From G963665595 sp963665595 (GTDB lineage: Bacteria > Actinomycetota > Coriobacteriia > Coriobacteriales > CADBOM01): a stretch of 64,000 nucleotides of DNA. The notes below the pieces were generated by a model, which saw nothing but the letters and a program-made list of their open reading frames with translations, was not told the DNA's origin and searched no databases. Shown piece by piece: positions 7,971 to 15,998 of the stretch. How positions within the stretch are numbered: position 1 is the first letter of the stretch; every line of letters begins with the position of its first letter. The position numbers and the translations under genes were made by a program. Location of the stretch: contig CAXXJK010000005.1 in the NCBI GenBank assembly GCA_963665595.2, positions 434,001-498,000 of the forward strand, given 5' to 3'.

Positions 7971-9138
7971 AACGCTGCCTCCTCATGAACAGAGATGCTA
8001 CGATGGCGAGTACGGCAGTGACGATGAGCAGCGTACCTATAACTTGTAAAAATGGAATGTAGGAGTCGTAGAAATAGAGGGAATAGAAGAGATCGGCTAC
8101 CTGCTTGACCGGATTAAGGGCCTGCGCCACCGGAACATTGCGGGTAAGACTGTCCGCAAGATTAAGACTGAGTGTTCCGTATAATCCTGCAAATAACGAA
8201 AGCAGACAGGTAAGGCCGGTGAGTATGCCACCCTTTGCTCCTGAGGGTAGTTTTGGTATGGTGCCAATGAGCGTTCCTAAAGCAGTTGCAAGAAGAGAGG
8301 CTACACCAAGGCCAGCAATACAAGCCAGCTCTTTTCCTCCGAAATTAATACCGAGCACGAAACGAATGTAGGCAAATCCTACAAGAAGACAGGCAAAGGC
8401 AAGCATCCAGCTTGCGGCAAGTGTCGCTGCCAAGGTTTTTGTGCGACTCGTTGCCCCCATCGCTCTACGCGCGCCGAGGGGGGATAGATTAGGCTGTGTG
8501 CGTACTATTGCGCTCATTGCGATGTTTGCGGTCATAAGGGCGGTGAAACCGAGCAAGGCATAGAAATAACGTATGGATTGAGCCGATGCGTTTGCGGTGA
8601 CAGATATTTCCCGCGTGTAGGTCACGTCTGAGAAAAATCCATTAATGAAACTAGGGTTAGTAAGCACCGCAGGGTTTTCTTGCGCAATGGTTTCTATGGT
8701 TGCCCTGCTCCGTAGATAGTTGTCAAGAATGTCTTTCAAGATGGTTCGATTTACGGATTCAAGCGTCTGACTACCCGTCTTCTGCGAAAGGTACAGAGCG
8801 GGCGTGCCTTGCCCATCAACAACGATGTAACCGGTGATAACACCATTTTGCAGAAGGCCGCGTGCGTCATTCTCGTTATCCACATAGGTCACATTCAGCG
8901 TCTGATTATCCCCGGGCGACCCGAGGGAATCGATTAGCGTTGAGAACAGAGGCGCACGTTCATAGTATTCGTTTGTTACGACGGCAGTCGATATGGGCTT
9001 TAAGATAAAAGCGCTTTCAAGGCCTGAAAACATAGCGTTGAATAATGTTGCCAAGATGATGGGAAAAAGTAATGCCCAGATCAATATACTTTTCTCTCGG
9101 AGTAAGGTAAAAACGGTGTATTTGAATGTATTCCACAT
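7957..9138 (-). CDS. ABC-2 type transporter permease (first subunit)
   Basis: Predicted to be 393 residues from the ATG at 9138, chosen because GGCGG lies seven bases upstream and homologous permeases begin MWNTFKYTVF; a longer frame to 9225 would overlap the ATPase gene. The topology is one N-terminal helix, a long external loop with SAFILKPISTAVV and YYERAPLFSTLID, then five to six helices towards the C-terminus. Paralogous to the next gene and in an operon with the ATPase. Confidence 0.9.
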   Translation of the reverse strand: MWNTFKYTVFTLLREKSILIWALLFPIILATLFNAMFSGLESAFILKPISTAVVTNEYYERAPLFSTLIDSLGSPGDNQTLNVTYVDNENDARGLLQNGVITGYIVVDGQGTPALYLSQKTGSQTLESVNRTILKDILDNYLRSRATIETIAQENPAVLTNPSFINGFFSDVTYTREISVTANASAQSIRYFYALLGFTALMTANIAMSAIVRTQPNLSPLGARRAMGATSRTKTLAATLAASWMLAFACLLVGFAYIRFVLGINFGGKELACIAGLGVASLLATALGTLIGTIPKLPSGAKGGILTGLTCLLSLFAGLYGTLSLNLADSLTRNVPVAQALNPVKQVADLFYSLYFYDSYIPFLQVIGTLLIVTAVLAIVASLFMRRQRYASL

Positions 9139-9148
9139 GTGATGCCGC

Positions 9149-10084
9149 CTAATCGCGCAGTTCTTTGCCGGTGATTTCAAGGAATACGTCGTTGAGTGTG
9201 GGGGGATCTGAGTAAACACGACCAAAGGCCATGCCGTGATTTTGCAACACCCGCAAGATATTGCTCAGATTATGCGTGCCAGAAGCGCAGAGAACTTCAA
9301 GTTGTTTTCCATCATACGTAGCATGGCGTGAGCAGGGGAGTTCGGCGATTTCATTAAGAATTGCCTGATCGAGAGAGAGTATTTCGATCTGGATTTTCTC
9401 GCCCGTGCCAATAAGTGCTTTCAGTTCATTATTTGTGCCGCAGGCAAGAGCCTGGCCGTGATCCATAATCATAATACGCGAGCAAATATCTTCGACTTCT
9501 TCCATATAATGACTGGTATAGACAATAGTTGACCCTTCGGCGTTCAGGCGCAGTATTCCCTCAAGTATTGCATTACGGCTCTGCGGGTCAACGGCTACGG
9601 TCGGTTCGTCAAAAAAAATGAGTTCCGGTTTATGCGCAATACCGCAGGCGATATTGAGACGGCGTGTTAGACCACCTGAAAGTTTGCCGGGTCGAAACTT
9701 TACAAAATCTTGGAGACCCACAAAGTCGATGGCTTCATCGACGAGTGCCGCTCGTCGTGTTTTTTCCGATACGTAGAGCGCACAGAAATAGTCAATATTT
9801 TCGCGTACCGTGAGTTCATTGAACACGGCGACGTTTTGAGGAACAACACCGATGCGCCGTTTGAGATCGTAGCGGTTAGGGGCCATGGTCTCACCAAATA
9901 ACGATATTTCTCCCTTATCGTAGGAAAGCAGCTGAAGCATGCAGTTGATAGCGGTTGTCTTGCCGCTACCGTTAGGCCCGAGCAAGCCGAATACCTCGCC
10001 TTTTTCGATATCGAGATTGAAGTGGTCAAGCGCGATAACTTCCTGATAGCGCTTGACGAGATTATGTACTTCTATAATGGGCAT
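9149..10084 (-). CDS. ABC transporter ATP-binding protein
   Basis: A 311-residue ATPase with Walker A GPNGSGKTT (residues 36-44), Q-loop QNVAVF, signature LSGGLTRRLN (about 139-148; LSGG is intact), Walker B LIFFDEPT and an H-loop histidine in YTSHYMEE. The C-terminal extension of about 90 residues resembles the drug-export/NatA group. AGGAGGC precedes the ATG. First gene of a three-gene exporter operon and divergent from the histidine kinase gene, the usual layout for a two-component system that controls an ABC exporter. Confidence 0.95.
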   Translation of the reverse strand: MPIIEVHNLVKRYQEVIALDHFNLDIEKGEVFGLLGPNGSGKTTAINCMLQLLSYDKGEISLFGETMAPNRYDLKRRIGVVPQNVAVFNELTVRENIDYFCALYVSEKTRRAALVDEAIDFVGLQDFVKFRPGKLSGGLTRRLNIACGIAHKPELIFFDEPTVAVDPQSRNAILEGILRLNAEGSTIVYTSHYMEEVEDICSRIMIMDHGQALACGTNNELKALIGTGEKIQIEILSLDQAILNEIAELPCSRHATYDGKQLEVLCASGTHNLSNILRVLQNHGMAFGRVYSDPPTLNDVFLEITGKELRD

Positions 10085-10165
10085 ACAGCCTCCTGATCCG
10101 TTTGTTTCCTCTCATATTGTCGCTTTTTTACCCAGATATCGCCAGTGAGAACTGTCATCGCCGTC

Positions 10166-10181
10166 CATGACAAATGTCATG
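10166..10181. promoter_or_regulatory. Palindromic operator between ABC exporter and two-component genes
   Basis: CATGACAAATGTCATG is a perfect dyad (6-bp arms, 4-bp spacer) in the 147-bp divergent region. NarL-family regulators commonly bind dyads of this size, so the response regulator at 11377 is the likely binder. This is inference from position and symmetry. Confidence 0.55.
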
Positions 10182-10231
10182 AATTCGTCACCCTTGGCCG
10201 TTCATTGATTTTTTGCCAGTACAATGAAATC

Positions 10232-11380
10232 ATGAACAGAATCACCGACAAACTGATCATCTTCCTCTGCTGTGTTCCAGCGCTGCTTCTCACGTCTTTT
10301 GTCGGCACTTACGTTGTGGCCTTTTTATTGAGCATAGCGGTCGCATCACTGTACGAAATCATCTCGTCACGTTGGCGCTTCATTGTCTTGCTATTATTTC
10401 TGGCGTTTGCAGTGTTTATTCCCGCATTTGTCGTGTTTCTTCCTCTTATCGTCTACGATCTTTTTCGTGAAAAACAGGTGCTTTTTCGCGCTATAGGGGC
10501 GATTCCTCTTATCATAGCGTTCTCGTCTGAGCCTCTTGTCATAGGTGCCTATAGCACACTTCTCGTCGTTGTTGCGGCTATGCTTTCGTTGCGCACAACA
10601 CGCATGGAACTTGAGCGTAGCGAGCATCTTCTGCTCCGTGATACACTGCGGGAAATGTCGCTCACGCTGGAATCTAAGAATCGCGAACTTCAGACAGCTC
10701 AGGATTATGAGGTGCGTCTTGCGACGCTTAATGAGCGTGCGCGTATTGCGCGTGAGATTCACGACAACGTGGGGCATCTTTTGACGCGCGCCATCATGCA
10801 GACCGAAGCGTTACAAGTGGTACATGCTGAGGATGAACGCGTACGAAGAGATTTTTCAGATGTTGGTACCACTCTGCATGAAGCGATGAATACGGTACGC
10901 GCAAGTGTTCACGATCTCTATGACGATGCGTTGGATGTGCACATGCAGGCAGAATATGCCCTCGCTGGTTGCGGTATTACTGAGACGCGATTGATTTATG
11001 AAGCGGACGATCTGCCTGCGGCAATAGGTTATTGTTTTATGGCCATCATTCATGAAGCTCTTTCAAATGCGGCACGGCATAGCGATGCCACAATGGTGGA
11101 AGTCAACATTAAAGAGTATCCGGGATTATTCCAGTTGGTGGTGCAAGATAACGGGAGCAGTCAGCCGGTTATCAATGCAGGCATGGGGCTTCGAACCATG
11201 GAAGATAGAGTTCGTGTATTGGGCGGAGTATTCCGCACAGAATACCGTCAGGGATTTCGGGTGTTTGTCTCCGCTCCCCGCAAGATCGAGGCCAGTACGA
11301 ATGGGGAACGGTCCAAGAGACGCGAAGCGGCTCCAGCAGATAGAATGGCTAGGATGGCTGACACGAAGGAGGAACTATGA
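10232..11380 (+). CDS. NarL-type sensor histidine kinase
   Basis: About 382 residues from the ATG at 10232; the frame extends to a GTG at 10145, but that stretch overlaps the likely operator. Four to six N-terminal membrane segments (to about residue 125) are followed by a coiled coil, the HisKA_3 box ERARIAREIHDNVGHLL with the phospho-accepting His, and a HATPase domain (FMAIIHEALSNAARHSDAT, VVQDNGSS, GMGLRTMEDRV). No large extracellular sensor loop is seen, so it probably senses within the membrane. It overlaps the response regulator by four bases (ATGA). Confidence 0.9.
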   Translation: MNRITDKLIIFLCCVPALLLTSFVGTYVVAFLLSIAVASLYEIISSRWRFIVLLLFLAFAVFIPAFVVFLPLIVYDLFREKQVLFRAIGAIPLIIAFSSEPLVIGAYSTLLVVVAAMLSLRTTRMELERSEHLLLRDTLREMSLTLESKNRELQTAQDYEVRLATLNERARIAREIHDNVGHLLTRAIMQTEALQVVHAEDERVRRDFSDVGTTLHEAMNTVRASVHDLYDDALDVHMQAEYALAGCGITETRLIYEADDLPAAIGYCFMAIIHEALSNAARHSDATMVEVNIKEYPGLFQLVVQDNGSSQPVINAGMGLRTMEDRVRVLGGVFRTEYRQGFRVFVSAPRKIEASTNGERSKRREAAPADRMARMADTKEEL

Positions 11381-12039
11381 TCTTTACCGTGGGTATCATT
11401 GACGATGATCCATTCGTTCGCACATCGCTTGCCACCATACTGACGGCTCAGGATGATATCGAGGTATGCGGCACCGGTGAGAGTGGCCATGAAGCGCTGT
11501 GGCTGTATCGAGAGTTTGCGCCTGACATTCTTCTGATGGATATACAGATGCCTGAAGGCGATGGACTTTCGGCTGCTGAGCATATCCTTGGCGAACAACC
11601 TGCAGCACGCATCGTGTTTCTTACCACATTTTCCGATGATGAATATATTGTGCGGGCTCTACGACTGGGGGCGAAAGGATATCTTATCAAACAAGAAGTT
11701 GCCAACATCGCGCCTGCGCTGCGGTCAGTAATGGCGGGACAAAGCGTTCTGGGCGATGAGGTGCTCAATCGAGTTGATTCTCTTGTTCGTGGCGAAACGT
11801 CTGCGCAGCTTGGCCGGACCGGTGAAATCATTGCTCACTCTGATCTCACTGATCGTGAAGGAGAGATCGTTGAATTGATTGCCCAAGGTCTCGATAATGC
11901 AGAGATTGCGTCGCGCATCTATATAAGTGAGGGTACCGTACGTAACCATATCTCAGCGATATTGCAGAAACTCGGTTTGAAAAATCGTACCCAGCTTGCG
12001 GTGTATTACTACAGACATATAAACGTCTCGGGATGTTAA
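11377..12039 (+). CDS. NarL/LuxR-family response regulator
   Basis: 220 residues. The receiver domain has the acidic pocket IIDDDPF, phospho-acceptor Asp in ILLMDIQMPEGDG and the conserved Lys in GAKGYLIK. The C-terminal LuxR helix-turn-helix includes LTDREGEIVELIAQGLDNAEIAS and SEGTVRNHISAILQKLGLKNR. Coupled to its kinase by an ATGA overlap. Likely controls the divergent ABC exporter through the dyad at 10166. Confidence 0.95.
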   Translation: MIFTVGIIDDDPFVRTSLATILTAQDDIEVCGTGESGHEALWLYREFAPDILLMDIQMPEGDGLSAAEHILGEQPAARIVFLTTFSDDEYIVRALRLGAKGYLIKQEVANIAPALRSVMAGQSVLGDEVLNRVDSLVRGETSAQLGRTGEIIAHSDLTDREGEIVELIAQGLDNAEIASRIYISEGTVRNHISAILQKLGLKNRTQLAVYYYRHINVSGC

Positions 12040-12061
12040 CCGAGCAGAGAGGATTCATGCT

Positions 12062-13045
12062 ATGAAATTGTTAGTACTCTGTGGCGCTGATCGTACGGAA
12101 AAGTATCTTCCTGATCTTCCTATTGTCGATGAGATGGAGCGTGTGGTGGCATTGCGTGGCACACCAGATGAGGAAGTGCTGGCGCTCGCGCCTGACGCAG
12201 ATTTTATCATGTCGGATGCTATTACTCCTGTTTCTGCCACTCTTATTTATGGCCTGCCTTCCCTCAAGCTCATACATTCAGAGGGCGTTGGTTATGACCT
12301 TATCGATCTCGATGCTGCTCGTGAGCGAGGAGTTATCGTTTGCAATAATCGTGGTGTGAACGCAGACGCGGTGGCGGAGCAGACGATATTACTGATGCTT
12401 GCCTGTCTGCGCAACGTTGTTGAAGCGGACCAGGCATTGCGTAGCAACCGACAGTCGGCGGTGAAGGGCCGGATGATGAGTGAGGGTATTCGGGAGTTGG
12501 GAGATTGCCGGATCGGGTTTATTGGGTTCGGCGATATTGCAAAAGCCACGGCGCAGCGTCTTCGGTCTTGGGGCTGCGAAATGGTGTATGAGAAACGTAC
12601 TCCTCTTTCTGCCGAGGAGGAACAACGTTTAGGCGTTCACTTTGAAAATCTCGACGACTTAGCATCGCGCTGTGACATTATCAGCATTCACGTGCCGGTG
12701 ACTGATGAGACGCGGGGCATGATAGATGCAGCCTTCATCGCGCGCATGAAACCTGATGCGTTTTTGATTAATACGGCTCGTGGCGAGATCATCGATCAAG
12801 AAGCGTTGGCCCAGGCGCTGGTAAGCGGCTCCATCGCTGGTGCTGGGTTGGATGTGCTCTACCCTGAACCGGTTCAAGCTGACCACATACTACTCAATCT
12901 TTCTGAAGGAGCGGCGCGCCGTATTGTGTTTTCCCCGCACGTAGGCGGCACTACCGAAGGTATGTTTCAGCGTGCACATCGAGGCGTCTGGGAAAACATT
13001 GCCCGTGTTATTGCCGCAGAGAAACCTTTAAACATCGTGTCGTAA
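12062..13045 (+). CDS. D-2-hydroxyacid dehydrogenase family protein
   Basis: 327 residues of the NAD-dependent D-isomer 2-hydroxyacid dehydrogenase family, which interconverts 2-oxo and 2-hydroxy acids. The nucleotide-binding Rossmann motif is IGFIGFGDIAKATAQRL; catalytic residues are visible as Arg in LINTARGEIID, Glu in LDVLYPEP and His in VFSPHVGGTTEG. Phosphoglycerate, glyoxylate/hydroxypyruvate or lactate substrates cannot be separated by eye. It begins 22 bases after the response regulator and could be in its transcript. A weak hairpin with a T-run follows. Confidence 0.9.
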   Translation: MKLLVLCGADRTEKYLPDLPIVDEMERVVALRGTPDEEVLALAPDADFIMSDAITPVSATLIYGLPSLKLIHSEGVGYDLIDLDAARERGVIVCNNRGVNADAVAEQTILLMLACLRNVVEADQALRSNRQSAVKGRMMSEGIRELGDCRIGFIGFGDIAKATAQRLRSWGCEMVYEKRTPLSAEEEQRLGVHFENLDDLASRCDIISIHVPVTDETRGMIDAAFIARMKPDAFLINTARGEIIDQEALAQALVSGSIAGAGLDVLYPEPVQADHILLNLSEGAARRIVFSPHVGGTTEGMFQRAHRGVWENIARVIAAEKPLNIVS

Positions 13046-13079
13046 CACCGGCGCTCTTGGAGTATCTCCGATGTTTTTT
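13044..13079 (+). terminator. Probable terminator after 2-hydroxyacid dehydrogenase
   Basis: AACACCGG pairs with CCGATGTT (one mismatch), with an inner GGAG-TAT-CTCC hairpin, followed by TTTTTT. Directly downstream of the stop codon. Confidence 0.55.
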
Positions 13080-13088
13080 CATGCTGAT

Positions 13089-13115
13089 TTGATGCTTGAG
13101 AGATCATGATATAAT
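13089..13115 (+). promoter_or_regulatory. Possible promoter for the Tim44-like gene
   Basis: TTGATG, a 15-base spacer and a perfect TATAAT at 13110-13115 precede the GTG at 13157. The spacer is short, so the -35 assignment is uncertain. Confidence 0.4.
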
Positions 13116-13156
13116 CAGCACCAATCCAAATGGCATTGAAGACGAGAGGGGTATGC

Positions 13157-14086
13157 GTGAAGAAGCTGAGATGTGTAGTGGTTGCATCCCTGCTAGTTGG
13201 CGTTCTGCTGCTGACACCGTCGCTTGCGTTCGGCAGCGCGGGAGGATTCACGGGAAGCAGCAGTTACGGTGGAAGTTCAAGTTCGAGCAGCTCAAGCAGC
13301 TCAAGCAGTTCTGGCAGCAGCGGAGGTTTTCTCATACTTCCAACTGGTTCATCGTCTTCAAGTGATGGATTTGACGTGGCCGATGCTGTAGTGGCCGTGC
13401 TTGTTGTCGCGGTGATCTTCGGTGTCGTATTCTATTTCACTAAGCATCAACGAAAGGGCAGCAACGTCGCAGAGCCTGCTGGTGCTGAACCGACACCTGA
13501 TTCGATACTCTTGCCTATTGCTGAACTACAGAGCGCGGACCCTGAGTTCAACCAGGTCAAGGTGGAAGAGAAGATTGCCAATCTGTACGTACAGATGCAA
13601 GATGCGTGGACGGCCAAAGACTTTGAACCTATGCGTCCTTATTTCACCGCCCAGCTTTATGCGCAATTTGACCGTCTTCTTGACGACTATCGTACGGCGA
13701 AAAAGACTAACTATGTAGACAATATCGCGGTGCTTGAAGTAACCATACGTGGTTGGTATGAGCAAGACGACAATGACTGTCTTGTGGCACGAGTGCGTAC
13801 GCGTATCAACGATTACACACTTGATGATAAGACGGGCGAGCTTCTTGAAGGCAGCAAGACGCGCGAGGTCTTCATGGAGCACGAATACATTCTTGTTCGT
13901 ACTAAAGGTTCGCTTACCCGTAAACAGGGTGATGAGTTTGATTCGCAGCATTGTCCAAACTGTGGTGCGCCTCTCGACCTTGCGGCAAGTGCCAAGTGTT
14001 CTTACTGCGGTAGCATCATAACGGCTAAGGATTACGACTGGGTTCTCTCGGTGGTCAAAGGTGTCAGTCAGCAATTTGGCTCGTAG
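13157..14086 (+). CDS. Exported Tim44-like protein with serine tract and C-terminal zinc ribbon
   Basis: About 309 residues from a GTG at 13157, preferred over ATG 13130 because GAGAGGGG lies just before it. Order: a signal-peptide-like N-terminus (KKLRCVVVASLLVGVLLL), a tract dominated by Ser/Gly (low complexity, repeated AGC/TCA codons), one membrane helix (VVAVLVVAVIFGVVFYF), a Tim44-like domain (EEKIANLYVQMQDAWTAKDF to about EYILVRTKG), and a zinc ribbon with CPNCGAP and CSYCGS. The Tim44-like fold is found in membrane-associated proteins of unclear bacterial role. A strong terminator follows, so it is probably monocistronic. Confidence 0.82.
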   Translation: MKKLRCVVVASLLVGVLLLTPSLAFGSAGGFTGSSSYGGSSSSSSSSSSSSSGSSGGFLILPTGSSSSSDGFDVADAVVAVLVVAVIFGVVFYFTKHQRKGSNVAEPAGAEPTPDSILLPIAELQSADPEFNQVKVEEKIANLYVQMQDAWTAKDFEPMRPYFTAQLYAQFDRLLDDYRTAKKTNYVDNIAVLEVTIRGWYEQDDNDCLVARVRTRINDYTLDDKTGELLEGSKTREVFMEHEYILVRTKGSLTRKQGDEFDSQHCPNCGAPLDLAASAKCSYCGSIITAKDYDWVLSVVKGVSQQFGS

Positions 14087-14116
14087 TTCTTCGTTTATGT
14101 GAAGACTCTCAATGTG

Positions 14117-14146
14117 GGCCTCGGCTTCCGGAAGGAAACCGAGGCC
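14117..14146 (+). terminator. Rho-independent terminator
   Basis: GGCCTCGGCTTCC pairs with GGAAACCGAGGCC (one wobble) and is followed by TGTTT. Sits 30 bases after the Tim44-like gene. Confidence 0.8.
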
Positions 14147-14339
14147 TGTTTGATGAAGCAGGGTTATGCAAAATCAATCGGTTAGACTATTTTGAATGGA
14201 TCTTGAATTTCATACTATAATGTGTATTTGATTAATAAAATTTTATGCAAATTTTTATAAAAATAACTCCTTGCTCTTACTTTATTAATAAAGACAAAGA
14301 CAGGTGGGCTAGAAAATAAAAAAAGCGGCGCTGAACGTT

Positions 14340-14534
14340 ATGATCTGCACCGTGTTGATCTTGGGATTGATGGGTTGTTCCAGCTCGACATCACCTAATC
14401 CAGAGAGAGTACCAAATTCTGCGAATTCAACCACACCAGAGAGCACACCAAATTCTACGAGCTCAACCACAGAAGATGCTCAATACTTTGACGGCACCTC
14501 ACTTTCAGAGAGGGGCAGTCTGAGAAGCATTTGA
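14340..14534 (+). CDS. Possible small lipoprotein or lipoprotein remnant
   Basis: 64 codons: a hydrophobic stretch (MICTVLILGLMGC) ending in a lipobox-like LMGC, then a Ser/Thr/Pro/Asn-rich linker with a duplicated STPNS/TTPES pattern. The start lacks a ribosome site, though basic in-frame codons upstream (KIKKAALN) resemble a missing signal-peptide N-terminus. The 3' end overlaps the convergent C26 peptidase gene by 55 bases. An AT-rich region upstream holds TTGAAT-18 bases-TATAAT. It is either a short expressed lipoprotein or the truncated start of a larger one. Confidence 0.35.
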   Translation: MICTVLILGLMGCSSSTSPNPERVPNSANSTTPESTPNSTSSTTEDAQYFDGTSLSERGSLRSI

Positions 14535-15340
14535 TCAAGAAGGTTTTTCAGCGAGAGTCTGTCGGAGAGAAATTCGGGGTGCCACTGGACACCTACAAAG
14601 AACGGATGTTCCAACGTATCTGATGCAGAGAACATGGATTGTTCATCTGGATGGACGATGCGAGTGTCTGCTTCTTCGGGTAGACCACTGCGAGGTGCAT
14701 GATAGGCTTCGATGCCTTCAATAGTACCATCTGGTGCCCATGCGCTTATTCTTAGTCCGGGGGCAAGTTGTTTTACCGCTTGATGGTGCATAGAATTGAT
14801 CTCATGCATACCGCTACCTATGAGTGAGGCAAGTAAAGAATCTTTTGTTACCGTCACACGATGCGAAGGGCGCTCAAAGGGCTTTTCTTGCTGATGGTTC
14901 AGGTGAGACTGCTCGGAGTCAATCAGGCGTTGGCTGGGGAGGTCCTGCCAAAGAGTTCCTCCGAGGGCGACGTTCATCATCTGCATGCCACGGCAGACAC
15001 CGAGAGTGGGCAGGCCACGGCGATAGGCGCTACGGAGAACGGAGATTTCCATGGCATCAAGTTCAGGACAAAGTCCATTGAGCGTTTCGTGCGCCGGCTC
15101 ACTGGTATAAGACTCAGGCAAAACATCTCCGCCGCCGATGACGAGCAACGCATCGCATCTATCCAGATAATCCTCGATGAGATTGTCGTTGGAATCGATA
15201 GTGAAGATGAGCGGCAAAAAGTCTGTCTGTGCTAGTGTGCGTAGATACTCCTCAAACACATCCAAAGCACCTCGTTCGGTATTAAACGAAGGCACCACGC
15301 CGAGTGTCTTGCGTGGCCTTCGATTTGATGGACTGTTCAT
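14480..15340 (-). CDS. Class I glutamine amidotransferase-like gamma-glutamyl hydrolase (peptidase C26, PuuD-like)
   Basis: 286 residues. The nucleophile elbow is GVCRGMQMMNVALGG, and the downstream VQWHPEFLSDRL supplies the catalytic His and Glu. GGGDVLPESY and HRVTVTKDSLLA are family signatures of gamma-glutamyl-gamma-aminobutyrate hydrolase-like enzymes that cleave gamma-glutamyl bonds. No other putrescine genes adjoin it, so the exact substrate is not assigned. AAGGAA precedes the ATG. Confidence 0.9.
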   Translation of the reverse strand: MNSPSNRRPRKTLGVVPSFNTERGALDVFEEYLRTLAQTDFLPLIFTIDSNDNLIEDYLDRCDALLVIGGGDVLPESYTSEPAHETLNGLCPELDAMEISVLRSAYRRGLPTLGVCRGMQMMNVALGGTLWQDLPSQRLIDSEQSHLNHQQEKPFERPSHRVTVTKDSLLASLIGSGMHEINSMHHQAVKQLAPGLRISAWAPDGTIEGIEAYHAPRSGLPEEADTRIVHPDEQSMFSASDTLEHPFFVGVQWHPEFLSDRLSLKNLLDQMLLRLPLSESEVPSKY

Positions 15341-15479
15341 GGGTTCCTTCTCAATAAATGGGTGCCGGAGCAGCGGTAATAATCTATGTATAAGAGGATT
15401 TCAGTATACACGTTTAGATAATCGTCTAAAGAGAGGATCGGTGTCGAAGCTATTCATTGTGGCGTTGCGCTGCGGCTTA

Positions 15480-15920
15480 TTATCGGAAATGTTTCGCGAA
15501 TGTCTTTTCATCATATACCTGTACGCCAGCATCAATGAAGCGTTGAGTAGCTATGCCGTTGCCCTTGATGAGGGTTCCTGAAAACGTACCATCATAGATA
15601 AGATTACATCCACAAGAAGGGCTCTTTGATTTCATAATGGCAACACTGCAATTGTGCGATACCAAACGAGATAAAGCCTTCTCTGCGCCCCGGACAAAGG
15701 CTTTTGTGTTGTCGGCACCCGTGCAATCACAGACTCTCAGAGGATCCCAGGAAATGATTTCGTGAGCGGGGTGGGGGATGACGAGGCCGCCAAGCACTTC
15801 CGGACAAAAAGGCACCAGGTTATGGGACTCTTTCAAGGCTAGGACCTCATCGCAGGGTTTCGCGGCGCCGTCGTAGCGGCAGGCAGCTCCCATTAGACAG
15901 GCACTTACCGCAATATTCAT
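15480..15920 (-). CDS. DUF523 family protein
   Basis: 146 residues from ATG 15920, selected for the AAAGGAGA site just upstream. Conserved DUF523 features: VSACLMGAACRYDG, FCPEVLGGL, HPAHEI and MKSKSPSCGCNLIYDGTF. The repeated Cys residues suggest metal or cofactor binding. Family function is not established. It stands alone between the C26 gene and the drug exporter, both on the same strand. Confidence 0.88.
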   Translation of the reverse strand: MNIAVSACLMGAACRYDGAAKPCDEVLALKESHNLVPFCPEVLGGLVIPHPAHEIISWDPLRVCDCTGADNTKAFVRGAEKALSRLVSHNCSVAIMKSKSPSCGCNLIYDGTFSGTLIKGNGIATQRFIDAGVQVYDEKTFAKHFR

Positions 15921-15998
15921 TGGTCTCCTTTGCAAAAGAGCACATGAGTCAGAAGATTCATGTGCTCTTTAATCGTTGCGGGCAGCTATCGTTTGCCG

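Noticed and set aside
13240..13330. Repetitive AGC/TCA tract as a possible minisatellite
   Set aside because: It is explained by the serine-rich coding tract of the Tim44-like protein; no perfect long repeat unit was seen.
14480..15581. Plus-strand frames at 14824-15581
   Set aside because: They are shadows of the C26 hydrolase and DUF523 genes on the minus strand.
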